Positions 1 to 6,233 of a stretch of DNA of 7,244 bases are shown in pieces. The stretch is taken from contig DRKV01000144.1 in assembly GCA_011051635.1 (NCBI GenBank), positions 1 to 7,244 of the forward strand, in the 5' to 3' direction. This DNA is from Chloroflexota bacterium. Lineage in GTDB: Bacteria > Chloroflexota > Anaerolineae > Anaerolineales > DRKV01. The notes beneath the pieces are model-generated. The model had not been told where the DNA came from. It did not search any database and saw only the letters and a list, made by a program, of their open reading frames with translations. The translations under genes and the position numbers were made by a program. Every line of letters starts with the position of its first letter. Within the stretch, counting starts at the first letter, position 1.

Positions 1-224
1 AGTTGGTGATTGTCAGCCTCCCTGAAGCGAAAAAAGGGTTTGTTCTACTCCCCAAACGGTGGATAGTAGAACGGAGCTTTGCCTGGACCACCCGCTTCAG
101 GCGGCTAATCCGGGATTACGAGCGTCAGGCTGACGTCCTGCGCGGCTTTCATCTTGTGGCCTTCGTCATCCTCTTGCTCCGGCGCCTTGCCCGAATCCTC
201 CTTCCCGCCCCTCAAAGTGCATAA
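1..224 (+). CDS. IS5-family transposase, C-terminal fragment (5' end outside window)
   Basis: This is the last ~74 codons of a DDE transposase that cuts and joins insertion-sequence ends. The reading frame is open to the left edge, so the gene is cut by the window rather than starting here. The segment KRWIVERSFAW (residues 18-28 of the visible part) matches the conserved block of IS5-type transposases (RRWVVERTFAW) that carries the catalytic glutamate, here E23. It is followed by the typical basic stretch RRLIRDYE and a hydrophobic C-terminal helix with two arginines (LLLRRLARILL), and the frame ends in TAA at 222-224. The first two acidic residues of the DDE triad would lie off the window, so intactness cannot be judged. 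The gene runs toward the - strand glycan genes and is convergent with the deacetylase. Family assignment is firm; the exact subgroup (IS427, IS1031 or ISL2-like) is not settled. Confidence 0.85.
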   Translation, partial: LVIVSLPEAKKGFVLLPKRWIVERSFAWTTRFRRLIRDYERQADVLRGFHLVAFVILLLRRLARILLPAPQSA

Positions 225-232
225 CAGGCTCT
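212..232 (+). repeat. possible right terminal inverted repeat of the IS element
   Basis: The bases around and just after the transposase stop codon, read on the - strand, begin GAGCCTGTTATGCAC. A GAGCCTGT-like end is plausible for an IS5-group terminus, and in this family the transposase stop commonly lies very close to the element end. The left end is outside the window, so the inverted repeat and target duplication cannot be confirmed. This call is an inference from position and sequence style. Confidence 0.3.
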
Positions 233-262
233 AAATCCATCGCCGTTCCCTGCTGGCCCCCT

Positions 263-294
263 GCGTCTCGGCGACTTTGCGTTTCGTGGTTCTT
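263..294. repeat. degenerate octamer tandem repeat (GCGtctcG-like, 4 units)
   Basis: Four consecutive 8-nt units can be read: GCGTCTCG, GCGACTTT, GCGTTTCG and TGGTTCTT. The first three share GCG at the same phase and are pyrimidine-rich after it; the fourth is badly decayed. On the other strand the tract has the flavour of the CGCAAAGACGCAGAGACGC intergenic repeats found in many environmental bacterial genomes. It lies in the 125-bp convergent gap between the transposase and the deacetylase. No function is assigned. Confidence 0.45.
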
Positions 295-306
295 GGGCCG
301 GAAATG

Positions 307-326
307 TCAACGGATTGCTGCGTTGA
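307..326. terminator. weak hairpin between convergent genes, possible terminator
   Basis: A perfect 6-bp inverted repeat (TCAACG at 307-312 and CGTTGA at 321-326) encloses an 8-nt loop. It lies 23 bp past the deacetylase stop and between two convergent genes, where a bidirectional terminator would be expected. The stem is short and there is no real T-run on either side (TTTG on +, CATTTCC on -), so it is at best a weak candidate. Confidence 0.25.
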
Positions 327-349
327 TTTGCATCATCCCCAGGGAGACA

Positions 350-1357
350 TCAAAAACGGGTCAGCCGCCAGTGCAATTGAGGCACCGTCATGCTCCTCCA
401 CACGCCAATCCGAGGGAGTTGCAACAGTTTATGCCGCTCCAAGTCCGCCTGTTCGTTCATCATGGTGAAAGCAATTTCAATCCCCTCCAGGTGCAGCGCG
501 TCCTCGATGGCCTGATTGAAAGTCTCGATTTTCCCGTCCGGATAGGCAAAGACAGGCAGCACCGTGCCGATGTGCCGGGCAATCATCTCCTGAGAGAGAT
601 GCATCTCCTGATAGGCCCTGTCCAGGTCGACGCGGGTCAGAATGGGGTGGGTATGGGTGTGTGCGGCAATACTTACCCCCTGCTGAGAGAGGGCGCGCAG
701 TTCATCCCAGGTCAAGGTACTCCTGTGGGCGCCAAAGGGAGGCTCCGCTTGCTCGTACAACCCATCCACCAAAGCCAGCGCGGTTTCGTTCTCCTGGGAT
801 TTCACAAAGCGCAAGAGGGCCTCCACTGCCGCCCGTTTTCGTTCCGGCGTATCTACCAGATAGGTGCCCGCGGGGGTGGAGATAGATTCCTTGCGAGACC
901 AAAAAACCGCCTGGTACAACTTGTCCCACCAAAACAATTCCCTACCGCCAATGAAAGCGGTAGGGATGAAAAGTGTTGGCTGAATACCGTATTCCTGAAC
1001 GATGGGATAAATGACTTCCGCAAAATCCCGATACCCATCATCCACGGTTACCAGGACGGCGTCTGGAGGCAGGGGCGCCTCGCCCCGGGCTGCGGCCAAT
1101 ACATCCGTTATGCCGACTGGGTGGTACTGATTGGCAATCAGACGCATGTGCGCCCGAAAAGCCTCGGGAGAGGCGCTGATATGCGCCGGGTCCAGCCAGG
1201 GACGATTTTCCGGCCTGTCTACGCGGTGGTAGGCCAGAACGTACACTTTCTGCCCGGTACGCGGCAACCGGCGCGACACCAGGCGAAAGAGGCCGGCTTG
1301 TTCAGCCAGCCCCATCAATCCGTGTTTCAGGTTTTTGTACCAGGGTTTCCGCGTCAT
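350..1357 (-). CDS. polysaccharide deacetylase, NodB-homology (CE4-like) family
   Basis: A 335-residue protein predicted to remove acetyl groups from a sugar polymer or its precursor with a metal ion. The N-terminal LAYHRV (41-46) is typical of this subfamily. Motif 1 is TVDDG (104-108), where D106 would be the catalytic base and D107 a metal ligand. Motif 2 is HTHTH (233-237), giving metal ligands H233 and H237. Motif 3 is FAYPDG (270-275), and a conserved-looking LPRIGVW sits near the C-terminus (314-320). There is no signal peptide or membrane helix, so the protein looks cytoplasmic or peripheral. The start chosen is the ATG at 1357, whose first base lies inside the previous gene's stop (ATGA), pointing to translational coupling with the BcsB-like gene. 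A longer frame from 1447 would overlap that gene by about 90 bp and begins with non-conserved residues. The family is clear; the substrate (N-acetyl sugar versus another acylated glycan) is unknown. Confidence 0.88.
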   Translation of the reverse strand: MTRKPWYKNLKHGLMGLAEQAGLFRLVSRRLPRTGQKVYVLAYHRVDRPENRPWLDPAHISASPEAFRAHMRLIANQYHPVGITDVLAAARGEAPLPPDAVLVTVDDGYRDFAEVIYPIVQEYGIQPTLFIPTAFIGGRELFWWDKLYQAVFWSRKESISTPAGTYLVDTPERKRAAVEALLRFVKSQENETALALVDGLYEQAEPPFGAHRSTLTWDELRALSQQGVSIAAHTHTHPILTRVDLDRAYQEMHLSQEMIARHIGTVLPVFAYPDGKIETFNQAIEDALHLEGIEIAFTMMNEQADLERHKLLQLPRIGVWRSMTVPQLHWRLTRF

Positions 1358-3618
1358 AGAGAATCTCGTTTTGCAGAACGGATGACGACACTGGCAAGCA
1401 CCACCAATGCCAGCACCGAAGAGAATGCAATGGCCGGGATAATCCAATCCGGCTTCTGGGCAACCTGTTCCACAGGAGAAGGGGTAATGAATTGTGCAGG
1501 GAGCGAGGTGACATCGGGCACGGCGGTCGCCGCCAGATTGCCCGACCCAAGTCCCATGCGCGTATCAGCGGTAAAGAGACGTTCTTCTCTCACAACGGCA
1601 AAATTCCCGTTCAACTTACCCCGCAGGGCGCTGTCCAACAGAGCATTGGCTGCCCAGGAGAGTCCCTCTGGTGTGCTGCCAAAGACTCCCAGGATGGTGC
1701 GCTGAGAATCCCACAGCGGAGCGAACAGTTCCAGGTAGCCCAAGGATGTTCCCGGCGGAATGCGATAGGTGATTTGCAGACCGCTTTCGGCGGCGATATC
1801 ATCTCCTGGAGGAAAAGGTACCGGCAGTGCATCGCCCACCTCGGAGAGCACCGGCAATTTACTGGGCTGCCCTATCATAATCCAGTCGCGCTGGCGGTAT
1901 GCTTCGGGAACGTCGTCTGCAAAAGCAAGGCCGAATTCCAGGATGGCACCGCCGCGCCGACGGGCGAGGTCTGCGCTCAGGGCAGCCCCCAACTTCCAGG
2001 TTTGCGGGTCGCCGGGGGGCAGGATGAACGCCAGGGAGGAGAGGGTAGGGCTGGCAACAAAGGGATTGGGGTAATTCCCCAGGTTGCGGAAATCCATCAA
2101 GGCGAATTGCATCGGCATCAAGGGCAGGTGGATAAGCGAATCCGGGGTCAGTGTAATCCACAAGTTGGAGAGCACCAGGTTGGAGCAGTAATCAGTCGGA
2201 ATAAGGTCCGCGGCAATCACCAGACGATTGACTCCGGGAAGGAGCGCATAGCGCGGCAGAACGAAGTCATCCATCCCGCCTTTGGCCGTATTCTCGTCGA
2301 AACGAGCGCTACCGATAATCTGTTCATTGAGATACACCAGCATTCCGGAACGGGCAAAATCTATCATCGCCGAGTGGTTGAAACGCAGGCGGAGGTAAGC
2401 ATCTTCGCTGGTAGTCATTCCGGGAGGCACGTAGAACTTGATATCGAAATAATGCACCCCAAACCCGTTGGCCGTCTGGACGGAGTATCCCAGGTCGCTA
2501 AAAGTGCGGTCATCCGGCACATCGGCGATAGTAACGCTGGCTTCCACATCGCTGACCAACGCCAGGTCGGGACGTCCGCTGGTACGCAAAGCCCCTGAAC
2601 TGAAGGCCTGCGCCGCTTTTTGCAACCCCTTCTCGTCGTTCCCGGAAACCATCATCCACACGAGGGTATCGTTGGAGGGGTTGAGCGTCATTTGAATCAC
2701 GCCATCATCCGCTTGCAAAGCGGGATGCTGCAATTGCCCCCCTGCAAAGGGAACCGGCCATTCCGCCGTGACAAAAGAGCGGAAGGCAGCAGGCTTTCCC
2801 ACGAAAATGATATGATTCTCCGCCATGATTTGCGGGGTGATTTCGTTGACAAACAACAATTCCGGCACCAAAGCGTTGCGCGTCATGCGGGTCATGCCCC
2901 CGACCGCGAGGTAAGCGGCTTCCAGTTCCTCTCTGGATGGGTTATCAGGCGCCACAACAACAACCGATTCGGTTTGGAAGGAATCCAACTGATAAATGGG
3001 GCGCGGCAGCAAGGAGAGGTCCAGGTCGGGAGGGCGGATGTCGTGAGGAAAATAGAATTGCGAATCGGGCTGCACCGTAATCGCAGTCTGGTTGTCGTAG
3101 GCGCAGTCTATGGCCGCATTGAGGAACAGGTACAACTCGTGCCGCCCATCGCTGCGAGAGGATTGCAACACCTCATCGGGAATGGGGATGCGCACCGTGC
3201 GCTCACCAATCCAGTCGAACACCACCGTGGCAATCAACTGGCCGTTGAAAGACACTTCCAACGTTCCACCATTAGCCGCCTGAATCCCTTCGGCCCCGCG
3301 GCGCGAATTGCTGAAGTAGGCATTCAAGTGCAGATACAACTCCGTACCGGATTGCAATTCCCAGGTGGACGGCAGCCCAAATCGCAAGCGCTTAGAATCG
3401 TACGGCCCGTGGAGCACTTCGGGGGAAGACAGACCTATCATGGCAAGAGGCACCAGGTCTTCCGCCGAAATGAGGGTCGGCACAGTGGGCAATTCCGCTG
3501 AAGCGGGCGTGGGGGCAGGCGGCGTTCCGCTTTGGGCGTATACACCGCTTCCCAGCGGAGCCAGGATAGAAAAAGCCAACACTAACGTGACGATGGTGAC
3601 AGTTATACGTCGCAACAT
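1354..3618 (-). CDS. BcsB-like cellulose synthase accessory protein, membrane-anchored ectodomain
   Basis: A 754-residue exported protein that resembles BcsB, the partner of cellulose synthase BcsA that guides the nascent chain on the outer face of the membrane. It has a signal peptide (MLRR, a hydrophobic core at about 5-21, likely cleavage after VYA at 28), a Pro/Ala/Thr-rich stretch, then an alternating layout expected for BcsB: a carbohydrate-binding-like domain (about 63-195, with FGLPSTW and the DCAYDN cluster at 171-176), a flavodoxin-like domain (about 217-345), a second carbohydrate-binding-like domain (about 365-500, with DYCSNLVLSNLW at 476-487), a second flavodoxin-like domain (about 525-685), a linker and one C-terminal membrane helix (about 725-747) ending in RSAKRDSL. 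Each carbohydrate-binding-like domain has a cysteine at the matching place (C172, C478). Length fits BcsB. The ATG at 3618 is preferred over a GTG at 3630, because the AGAGGAAG ribosome site would abut the GTG. No BcsA with a PilZ domain is adjacent; the likely partner is the upstream GT2. Confidence 0.85.
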   Translation of the reverse strand: MLRRITVTIVTLVLAFSILAPLGSGVYAQSGTPPAPTPASAELPTVPTLISAEDLVPLAMIGLSSPEVLHGPYDSKRLRFGLPSTWELQSGTELYLHLNAYFSNSRRGAEGIQAANGGTLEVSFNGQLIATVVFDWIGERTVRIPIPDEVLQSSRSDGRHELYLFLNAAIDCAYDNQTAITVQPDSQFYFPHDIRPPDLDLSLLPRPIYQLDSFQTESVVVVAPDNPSREELEAAYLAVGGMTRMTRNALVPELLFVNEITPQIMAENHIIFVGKPAAFRSFVTAEWPVPFAGGQLQHPALQADDGVIQMTLNPSNDTLVWMMVSGNDEKGLQKAAQAFSSGALRTSGRPDLALVSDVEASVTIADVPDDRTFSDLGYSVQTANGFGVHYFDIKFYVPPGMTTSEDAYLRLRFNHSAMIDFARSGMLVYLNEQIIGSARFDENTAKGGMDDFVLPRYALLPGVNRLVIAADLIPTDYCSNLVLSNLWITLTPDSLIHLPLMPMQFALMDFRNLGNYPNPFVASPTLSSLAFILPPGDPQTWKLGAALSADLARRRGGAILEFGLAFADDVPEAYRQRDWIMIGQPSKLPVLSEVGDALPVPFPPGDDIAAESGLQITYRIPPGTSLGYLELFAPLWDSQRTILGVFGSTPEGLSWAANALLDSALRGKLNGNFAVVREERLFTADTRMGLGSGNLAATAVPDVTSLPAQFITPSPVEQVAQKPDWIIPAIAFSSVLALVVLASVVIRSAKRDSL

Positions 3619-3819
3619 AGAATTCCACACTTCCTCTGGTGACCAGCATTGCAGGCCAGGTATCGGGACAAATTATTCTCTGAAACTTGCCACAAGGCGG
3701 GACGCCGCCAGAGAAAAGTTCCTCAGGGCAATGTTTTTTTACCGATGAAGATGAACGATGGCAGTCCCCGCAGGGATTTGTCAGACAGCGATTTGGGGGA
3801 GAAACCGACAAAAGTGCGG
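3619..3819 (-). other. 201-bp spacer/leader upstream of the BcsB-like gene
   Basis: The gap between the GT2 stop and the BcsB-like start contains no credible gene. Read on the - strand it starts with the distal half of a hairpin (3797-3827), then has an A7 run, then a short GC hairpin (GGCGG, loop CGTC, CCGCC, at about 3697-3710) and a CTTG-TGG-CAAG mini-hairpin just after it, then the ribosome site. AT-rich TAATTT (3669-3674) could be a -10 box, but no good -35 lies at normal spacing. The length suggests that the BcsB-like gene and deacetylase may have their own promoter or a regulated leader; this is inference. Confidence 0.35.
3630..3637 (-). promoter_or_regulatory. ribosome binding site deciding the start of the BcsB-like gene
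   Basis: On the - strand AGAGGAAG lies 11 nt before the ATG at 3618. The same purine block overlaps the first base of an in-frame GTG at 3630, which therefore cannot use it. This favours the ATG and gives a conventional signal peptide beginning MLRR. Confidence 0.55.
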
Positions 3820-3827
3820 TTACTCCC
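3797..3827 (-). terminator. long imperfect hairpin spanning the GT2 stop codon
   Basis: Two 11-nt arms pair with one central mismatch: GGGAG-T-AACCG and CGGTT-T-CTCCC on the - strand, with a 9-nt loop (CACTTTTGT). The TAA stop of the GT2 gene lies in the first arm. A stem of this length is unlikely to be chance at this position and fits transcript-end formation or mRNA protection. There is no U-run after it (CCAAATCG follows), so it is not a classical intrinsic terminator and may be an attenuator, a processing site or a partial terminator between the glycosyltransferases and the BcsB-like gene. Confidence 0.45.
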
Positions 3828-5034
3828 GACGGCGCACTCTCCGCCACGCCGCAGATTGTTCTCCACGCGCAAAACGCCATAATCCTTGCAGCGCGGCAAG
3901 ATTGCTATCCACAAGAAACGCGGGCAAGTAAAGAGCCTTCCCTATTTTCCCAGGGATTTGGAGGAACTTGCCTGACAATGCTGCGAGGTAAAAGAGAGCC
4001 TGTCCCCCCAAAGCCAATGTGTTGAACGGAGGCTCCAACTGCCGCCAGGAGCGCCTGCCGGCGGAAGGCGGACGTAGAACCGCCCACAACGCTCCCAGCA
4101 GCGCGGCGAGCATCCCAAAAGGCACCAGCGGGCGGGTAAATTTGTGCGATACGACCTGCCAAACGCGCAGAGGATACCGCCAGGGAAGCCAGTGTGGCGC
4201 GTAGCGCATGGCCTGATAACGGCCTGCCACGATGCGGCTGCGGCGCTCTATCTCGTCCCGCGCCGAGGCGGAGGCGCGTTCTGTGGAACGCGCCTGCGGC
4301 TGATACACCACCCGATACCCCTGTTTGAGAATTTGCATCATCAGGTAAAAGTCATCGTTGATGACCCCTCTCGGCGCAGGCACAAAAAGTTCCCGGCGGA
4401 TGGCAAAAATCTCCCCTGCCACGCCGGTACACGTCCCCAGACGGCTTTCCTGCGCCTTGACAAAGGATTCGTACTTCCAGTAAAGGCCCTCCGAGGCCCC
4501 CAGCGAATCTCCCTCTTCCAGCAGCACTTTGGCCCCGCTCACCCCGCCCACGGAGGGGTCGCTGAAGGGAGCGACCAAATGCTGGAGAGAGTCCGCTTCG
4601 TACAGGTTGTTGGCGTCCGAGAAGACCACGATGTCGCCGCGCACGAAGGACATGGCGCGGTTGATAGCCGCCATTTTGCCGGCGCGTCTCGCCTCGTAGA
4701 GCACCTCCACGCCGCGACGGGCATAGCGGCGGGCAATTTCCACCGTGGCATCCTCGCACCCGTCGGCTGCAATCAGGATTTGCAGGCGCTCCAGGGGGTA
4801 TTCCAACGCCAGGGCGTTCTCGATTTTACGGGCAATGACCTTTTCTTCATTGTAAGCCGCAATCAGAAGCGTCAGTGCAGGCCACTCGGAGGGCTTCCCA
4901 AAGCGCGGCTCTGGACGCAATCGGGAAAGAAGAGTCACCAGCAAGGGGTATCCCAGGTAAGAATAGGCGACCAGCCCCGCTCCGCCCCAGAACAGGCGGG
5001 CGCTCCACCGACTGTCTCTGGCGTTTCTTCCCAT
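3820..5034 (-). CDS. membrane glycosyltransferase, family 2 (processive-synthase-like)
   Basis: A 404-residue inverting glycosyltransferase that would add sugars from a nucleotide donor at the inner face of the membrane. One N-terminal membrane helix (about 12-36) leads into a GT-A domain with AAYNEEK (59-65), the DGCED donor-binding aspartates (D91, D95), the DxD-position FSDANN (138-143), TGVAGEIFAIRR (203-214), the catalytic-base region NDDFYL (226-231) and a basic RSRIVAGRYQ block (265-274) where processive enzymes carry Q/RxxRW. About two or three hydrophobic segments follow (about 302-320, 338-356, perhaps 366-380) before a basic tail. This layout is close to poly-GlcNAc or hyaluronan-type synthases; there is no PilZ domain, unlike BcsA. 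The ATG at 5034 is chosen because GGGAGG lies 10 nt upstream and a longer frame would invade the GT4 gene. The product glycan is unknown; partnership with the BcsB-like protein is inferred from adjacency. Confidence 0.88.
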   Translation of the reverse strand: MGRNARDSRWSARLFWGGAGLVAYSYLGYPLLVTLLSRLRPEPRFGKPSEWPALTLLIAAYNEEKVIARKIENALALEYPLERLQILIAADGCEDATVEIARRYARRGVEVLYEARRAGKMAAINRAMSFVRGDIVVFSDANNLYEADSLQHLVAPFSDPSVGGVSGAKVLLEEGDSLGASEGLYWKYESFVKAQESRLGTCTGVAGEIFAIRRELFVPAPRGVINDDFYLMMQILKQGYRVVYQPQARSTERASASARDEIERRSRIVAGRYQAMRYAPHWLPWRYPLRVWQVVSHKFTRPLVPFGMLAALLGALWAVLRPPSAGRRSWRQLEPPFNTLALGGQALFYLAALSGKFLQIPGKIGKALYLPAFLVDSNLAALQGLWRFARGEQSAAWRRVRRRE

Positions 5035-5038
5035 CCGC

Positions 5039-6178
5039 TCACCGCCTCCCATCGGCCAAAACCTCCCGATACACATCCGCCAGTTCCTCCACCACAACGT
5101 CCAGGGCATACTCCGTCTCCACGCGGCGGCGGGCAGCCTCCCCCAGACGAGCGCGCAATGCCCCATCGTCCAGCAAATGCAGCAAGGCAGCCTCCAGTGC
5201 ATCCCGGTCGTCCGGCGGAATCAGCCAGCCGGTTTCTCCGTGGGCAACGACCTCCGGCGCCGCGCCCACCCTCGTCAGCAGGACGGGCAGACCGCTGCTC
5301 ATGGCCTCCAGCATCGCTCCGGAAATCCCCTCGGCGATGGAGGGCAGAACGAACAAATCGGCGGCAGCCAGGTATTCTTCCACATTTTGGACGTAGCCGT
5401 GGAAGAATACCCCCTCCCCGGTGATGGATTCCAGCCTTTCTTGCTGGTCCCCCTCCCCCAAGATGTGCAGATTCGCCCTGGGGTGGGCGCGGCGTACCCG
5501 CGGCCAGACTTCGACCAGAAAGTTCACCCGCTTTTCGGCAGCCAGCCTCCCGCTGAAGACCGTCATCAGGGATTCTTCGGAGATTCCCAAATGACGGCGC
5601 AGGGCAGCCCGTTCCTCCGGCGGACGGGGATGAAAGCGGGCGATGTTTACGCCATTGGGGATATGTACCAGACGCTCCGGAGGAACGCCCGCCGCCTGCA
5701 ACTCATCGGCAATTTCCCGGCTGATGCAGATGAAACGTTCTCCCTGGGCGGCAATGGCCGCCATGCGCTGCGCTCCCAGGAATTTTTGATGCAGACGCTG
5801 CACGTCGCCGATGATGCCGCCGCGATGGGGCGTGAAAAGCAGGGGCCATCCCCACAGGCGTTTTGCCAGCAGCCCGATGGTGGCCGCAGAGAGCAGTTCA
5901 TGGGCGTGGAGGATGTCGGGCTGCAAACGCCGCAAGACGCGCAAGGCATGGAAGGTGTAACTCAGTGAAGCAGTGGCTTTCGGCCCGAAGATGGGGACGC
6001 GATGCACGGCCACGCCGTCCATGCGCTCGAAAGCGGGCAGCCCGGCATGACGCCGCGTGATGATATGGACATCGAAACCCAGCCGCACCAGGCGGAGAGC
6101 CTGAGCGTGCGTCTGGCGTTCCATACCGCCCAGGAGGGGCAGGTAACGCTGAATGGTGAGGGCGATGCGAGGAGGCAT
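5039..6178 (-). CDS. glycosyltransferase, family 4 (GT-B fold)
   Basis: A 379-residue retaining glycosyltransferase, probably soluble or loosely membrane-bound, that transfers a sugar to a lipid-linked or polymer acceptor. The N-terminal GT-B half starts with a beta strand and the glycine turn LLGGMERQ (15-22), with HAHE (91-94) further on. The C-terminal half has the donor-site motifs: CISREIAD (151-158), PNGVN (174-178), SGRLAAEK (209-216; R211 and K216 would bind the donor phosphates) and EGISGAMLE (283-291), the E-x7-E motif of retaining GT4 enzymes, followed by GLPVLLTRVGAAPE. Length is typical and the frame is intact. It is first of the four-gene glycan set, 4 bp before the GT2. The ATG at 6178 is the first start after an in-frame stop and keeps the conserved N-terminus, but it has no Shine-Dalgarno sequence and is preceded by eight C. 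The sugar specificity cannot be read from the sequence. Confidence 0.9.
   Translation of the reverse strand: MPPRIALTIQRYLPLLGGMERQTHAQALRLVRLGFDVHIITRRHAGLPAFERMDGVAVHRVPIFGPKATASLSYTFHALRVLRRLQPDILHAHELLSAATIGLLAKRLWGWPLLFTPHRGGIIGDVQRLHQKFLGAQRMAAIAAQGERFICISREIADELQAAGVPPERLVHIPNGVNIARFHPRPPEERAALRRHLGISEESLMTVFSGRLAAEKRVNFLVEVWPRVRRAHPRANLHILGEGDQQERLESITGEGVFFHGYVQNVEEYLAAADLFVLPSIAEGISGAMLEAMSSGLPVLLTRVGAAPEVVAHGETGWLIPPDDRDALEAALLHLLDDGALRARLGEAARRRVETEYALDVVVEELADVYREVLADGRR
5045..5050 (-). promoter_or_regulatory. ribosome binding site of the GT2 gene, inside the GT4 3' end
   Basis: GGGAGG on the - strand lies 10 nt before the ATG at 5034 and inside the last codons of the GT4 gene (the Gly-Arg codons before the stop). 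It fixes the GT2 start and indicates that the two glycosyltransferases share one transcript, probably with coupled translation. Confidence 0.65.
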
Positions 6179-6186
6179 GGGGGGGG
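6179..6186 (-). promoter_or_regulatory. eight-C homopolymer directly before the GT4 start codon
   Basis: On the - strand the ATG is immediately preceded by CCCCCCCC and then CTTCCT further upstream. No purine-rich ribosome site is present within 20 nt. Initiation may be leaderless, coupled to another element or inefficient. A homopolymer here could vary in length, but it lies outside the coding frame and would change only leader spacing. Confidence 0.4.
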
Positions 6187-6191
6187 AGGAA

Positions 6192-6233
6192 GTTGCGGGT
6201 TAGGGGGTTGCGGGTTAGGAGTGCGGGGTGCGG
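6192..6233. repeat. GTTGCGGGTTAGG direct repeat and GTGCGGG pair
   Basis: GTTGCGGGTTAGG occurs twice, at 6192-6204 and 6207-6219 (15-nt period, identical over 13 nt), followed by GTGCGGG and a near-copy GTGCGGT (from 6221 and 6228). The tract lies in the leader of the GT4 gene and runs straight into the heptamer array. No protein-coding role is likely. Confidence 0.7.

Noticed and set aside
350..1447. Longer deacetylase starting at 1447
   Set aside because: It would overlap the BcsB-like gene by about 90 bp and adds a Cys-rich, non-conserved N-terminus; the ATG at 1357 gives an ATGA overlap and a typical family N-terminus.
293..1705. Long open frame on the + strand (470 codons) opposite the deacetylase
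   Set aside because: Its translation has no recognisable motifs and biased composition; the - strand frame carries clear NodB-family and BcsB-like sequence.
1492..3501. Two long + strand open frames (1492-2598 and 2620-3501) opposite the BcsB-like gene
   Set aside because: They are antisense shadows in a GC-rich gene, with Gln/Arg/Gly-rich composition and no conserved features.
3655..3700. Sigma-70 promoter for the BcsB-like gene using TAATTT as -10
   Set aside because: The best -35 match (TTGTGG) is only 14 nt away, so spacing is too short; not listed as a separate feature.
3619..3819. c-di-GMP riboswitch controlling the BcsB-like gene
   Set aside because: An attractive idea for a cellulose-like gene, but I cannot see the conserved core of a known c-di-GMP aptamer.
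3820..5202. Longer GT2 starting at 5202
   Set aside because: The extra 56 residues are Trp/Cys-rich antisense-like sequence inside the GT4 gene; the ATG at 5034 has a ribosome site.
4144..5424. 426-codon + strand frame opposite GT2 and GT4
   Set aside because: It crosses the boundary of two well supported genes and is proline/arginine-rich with no domain.
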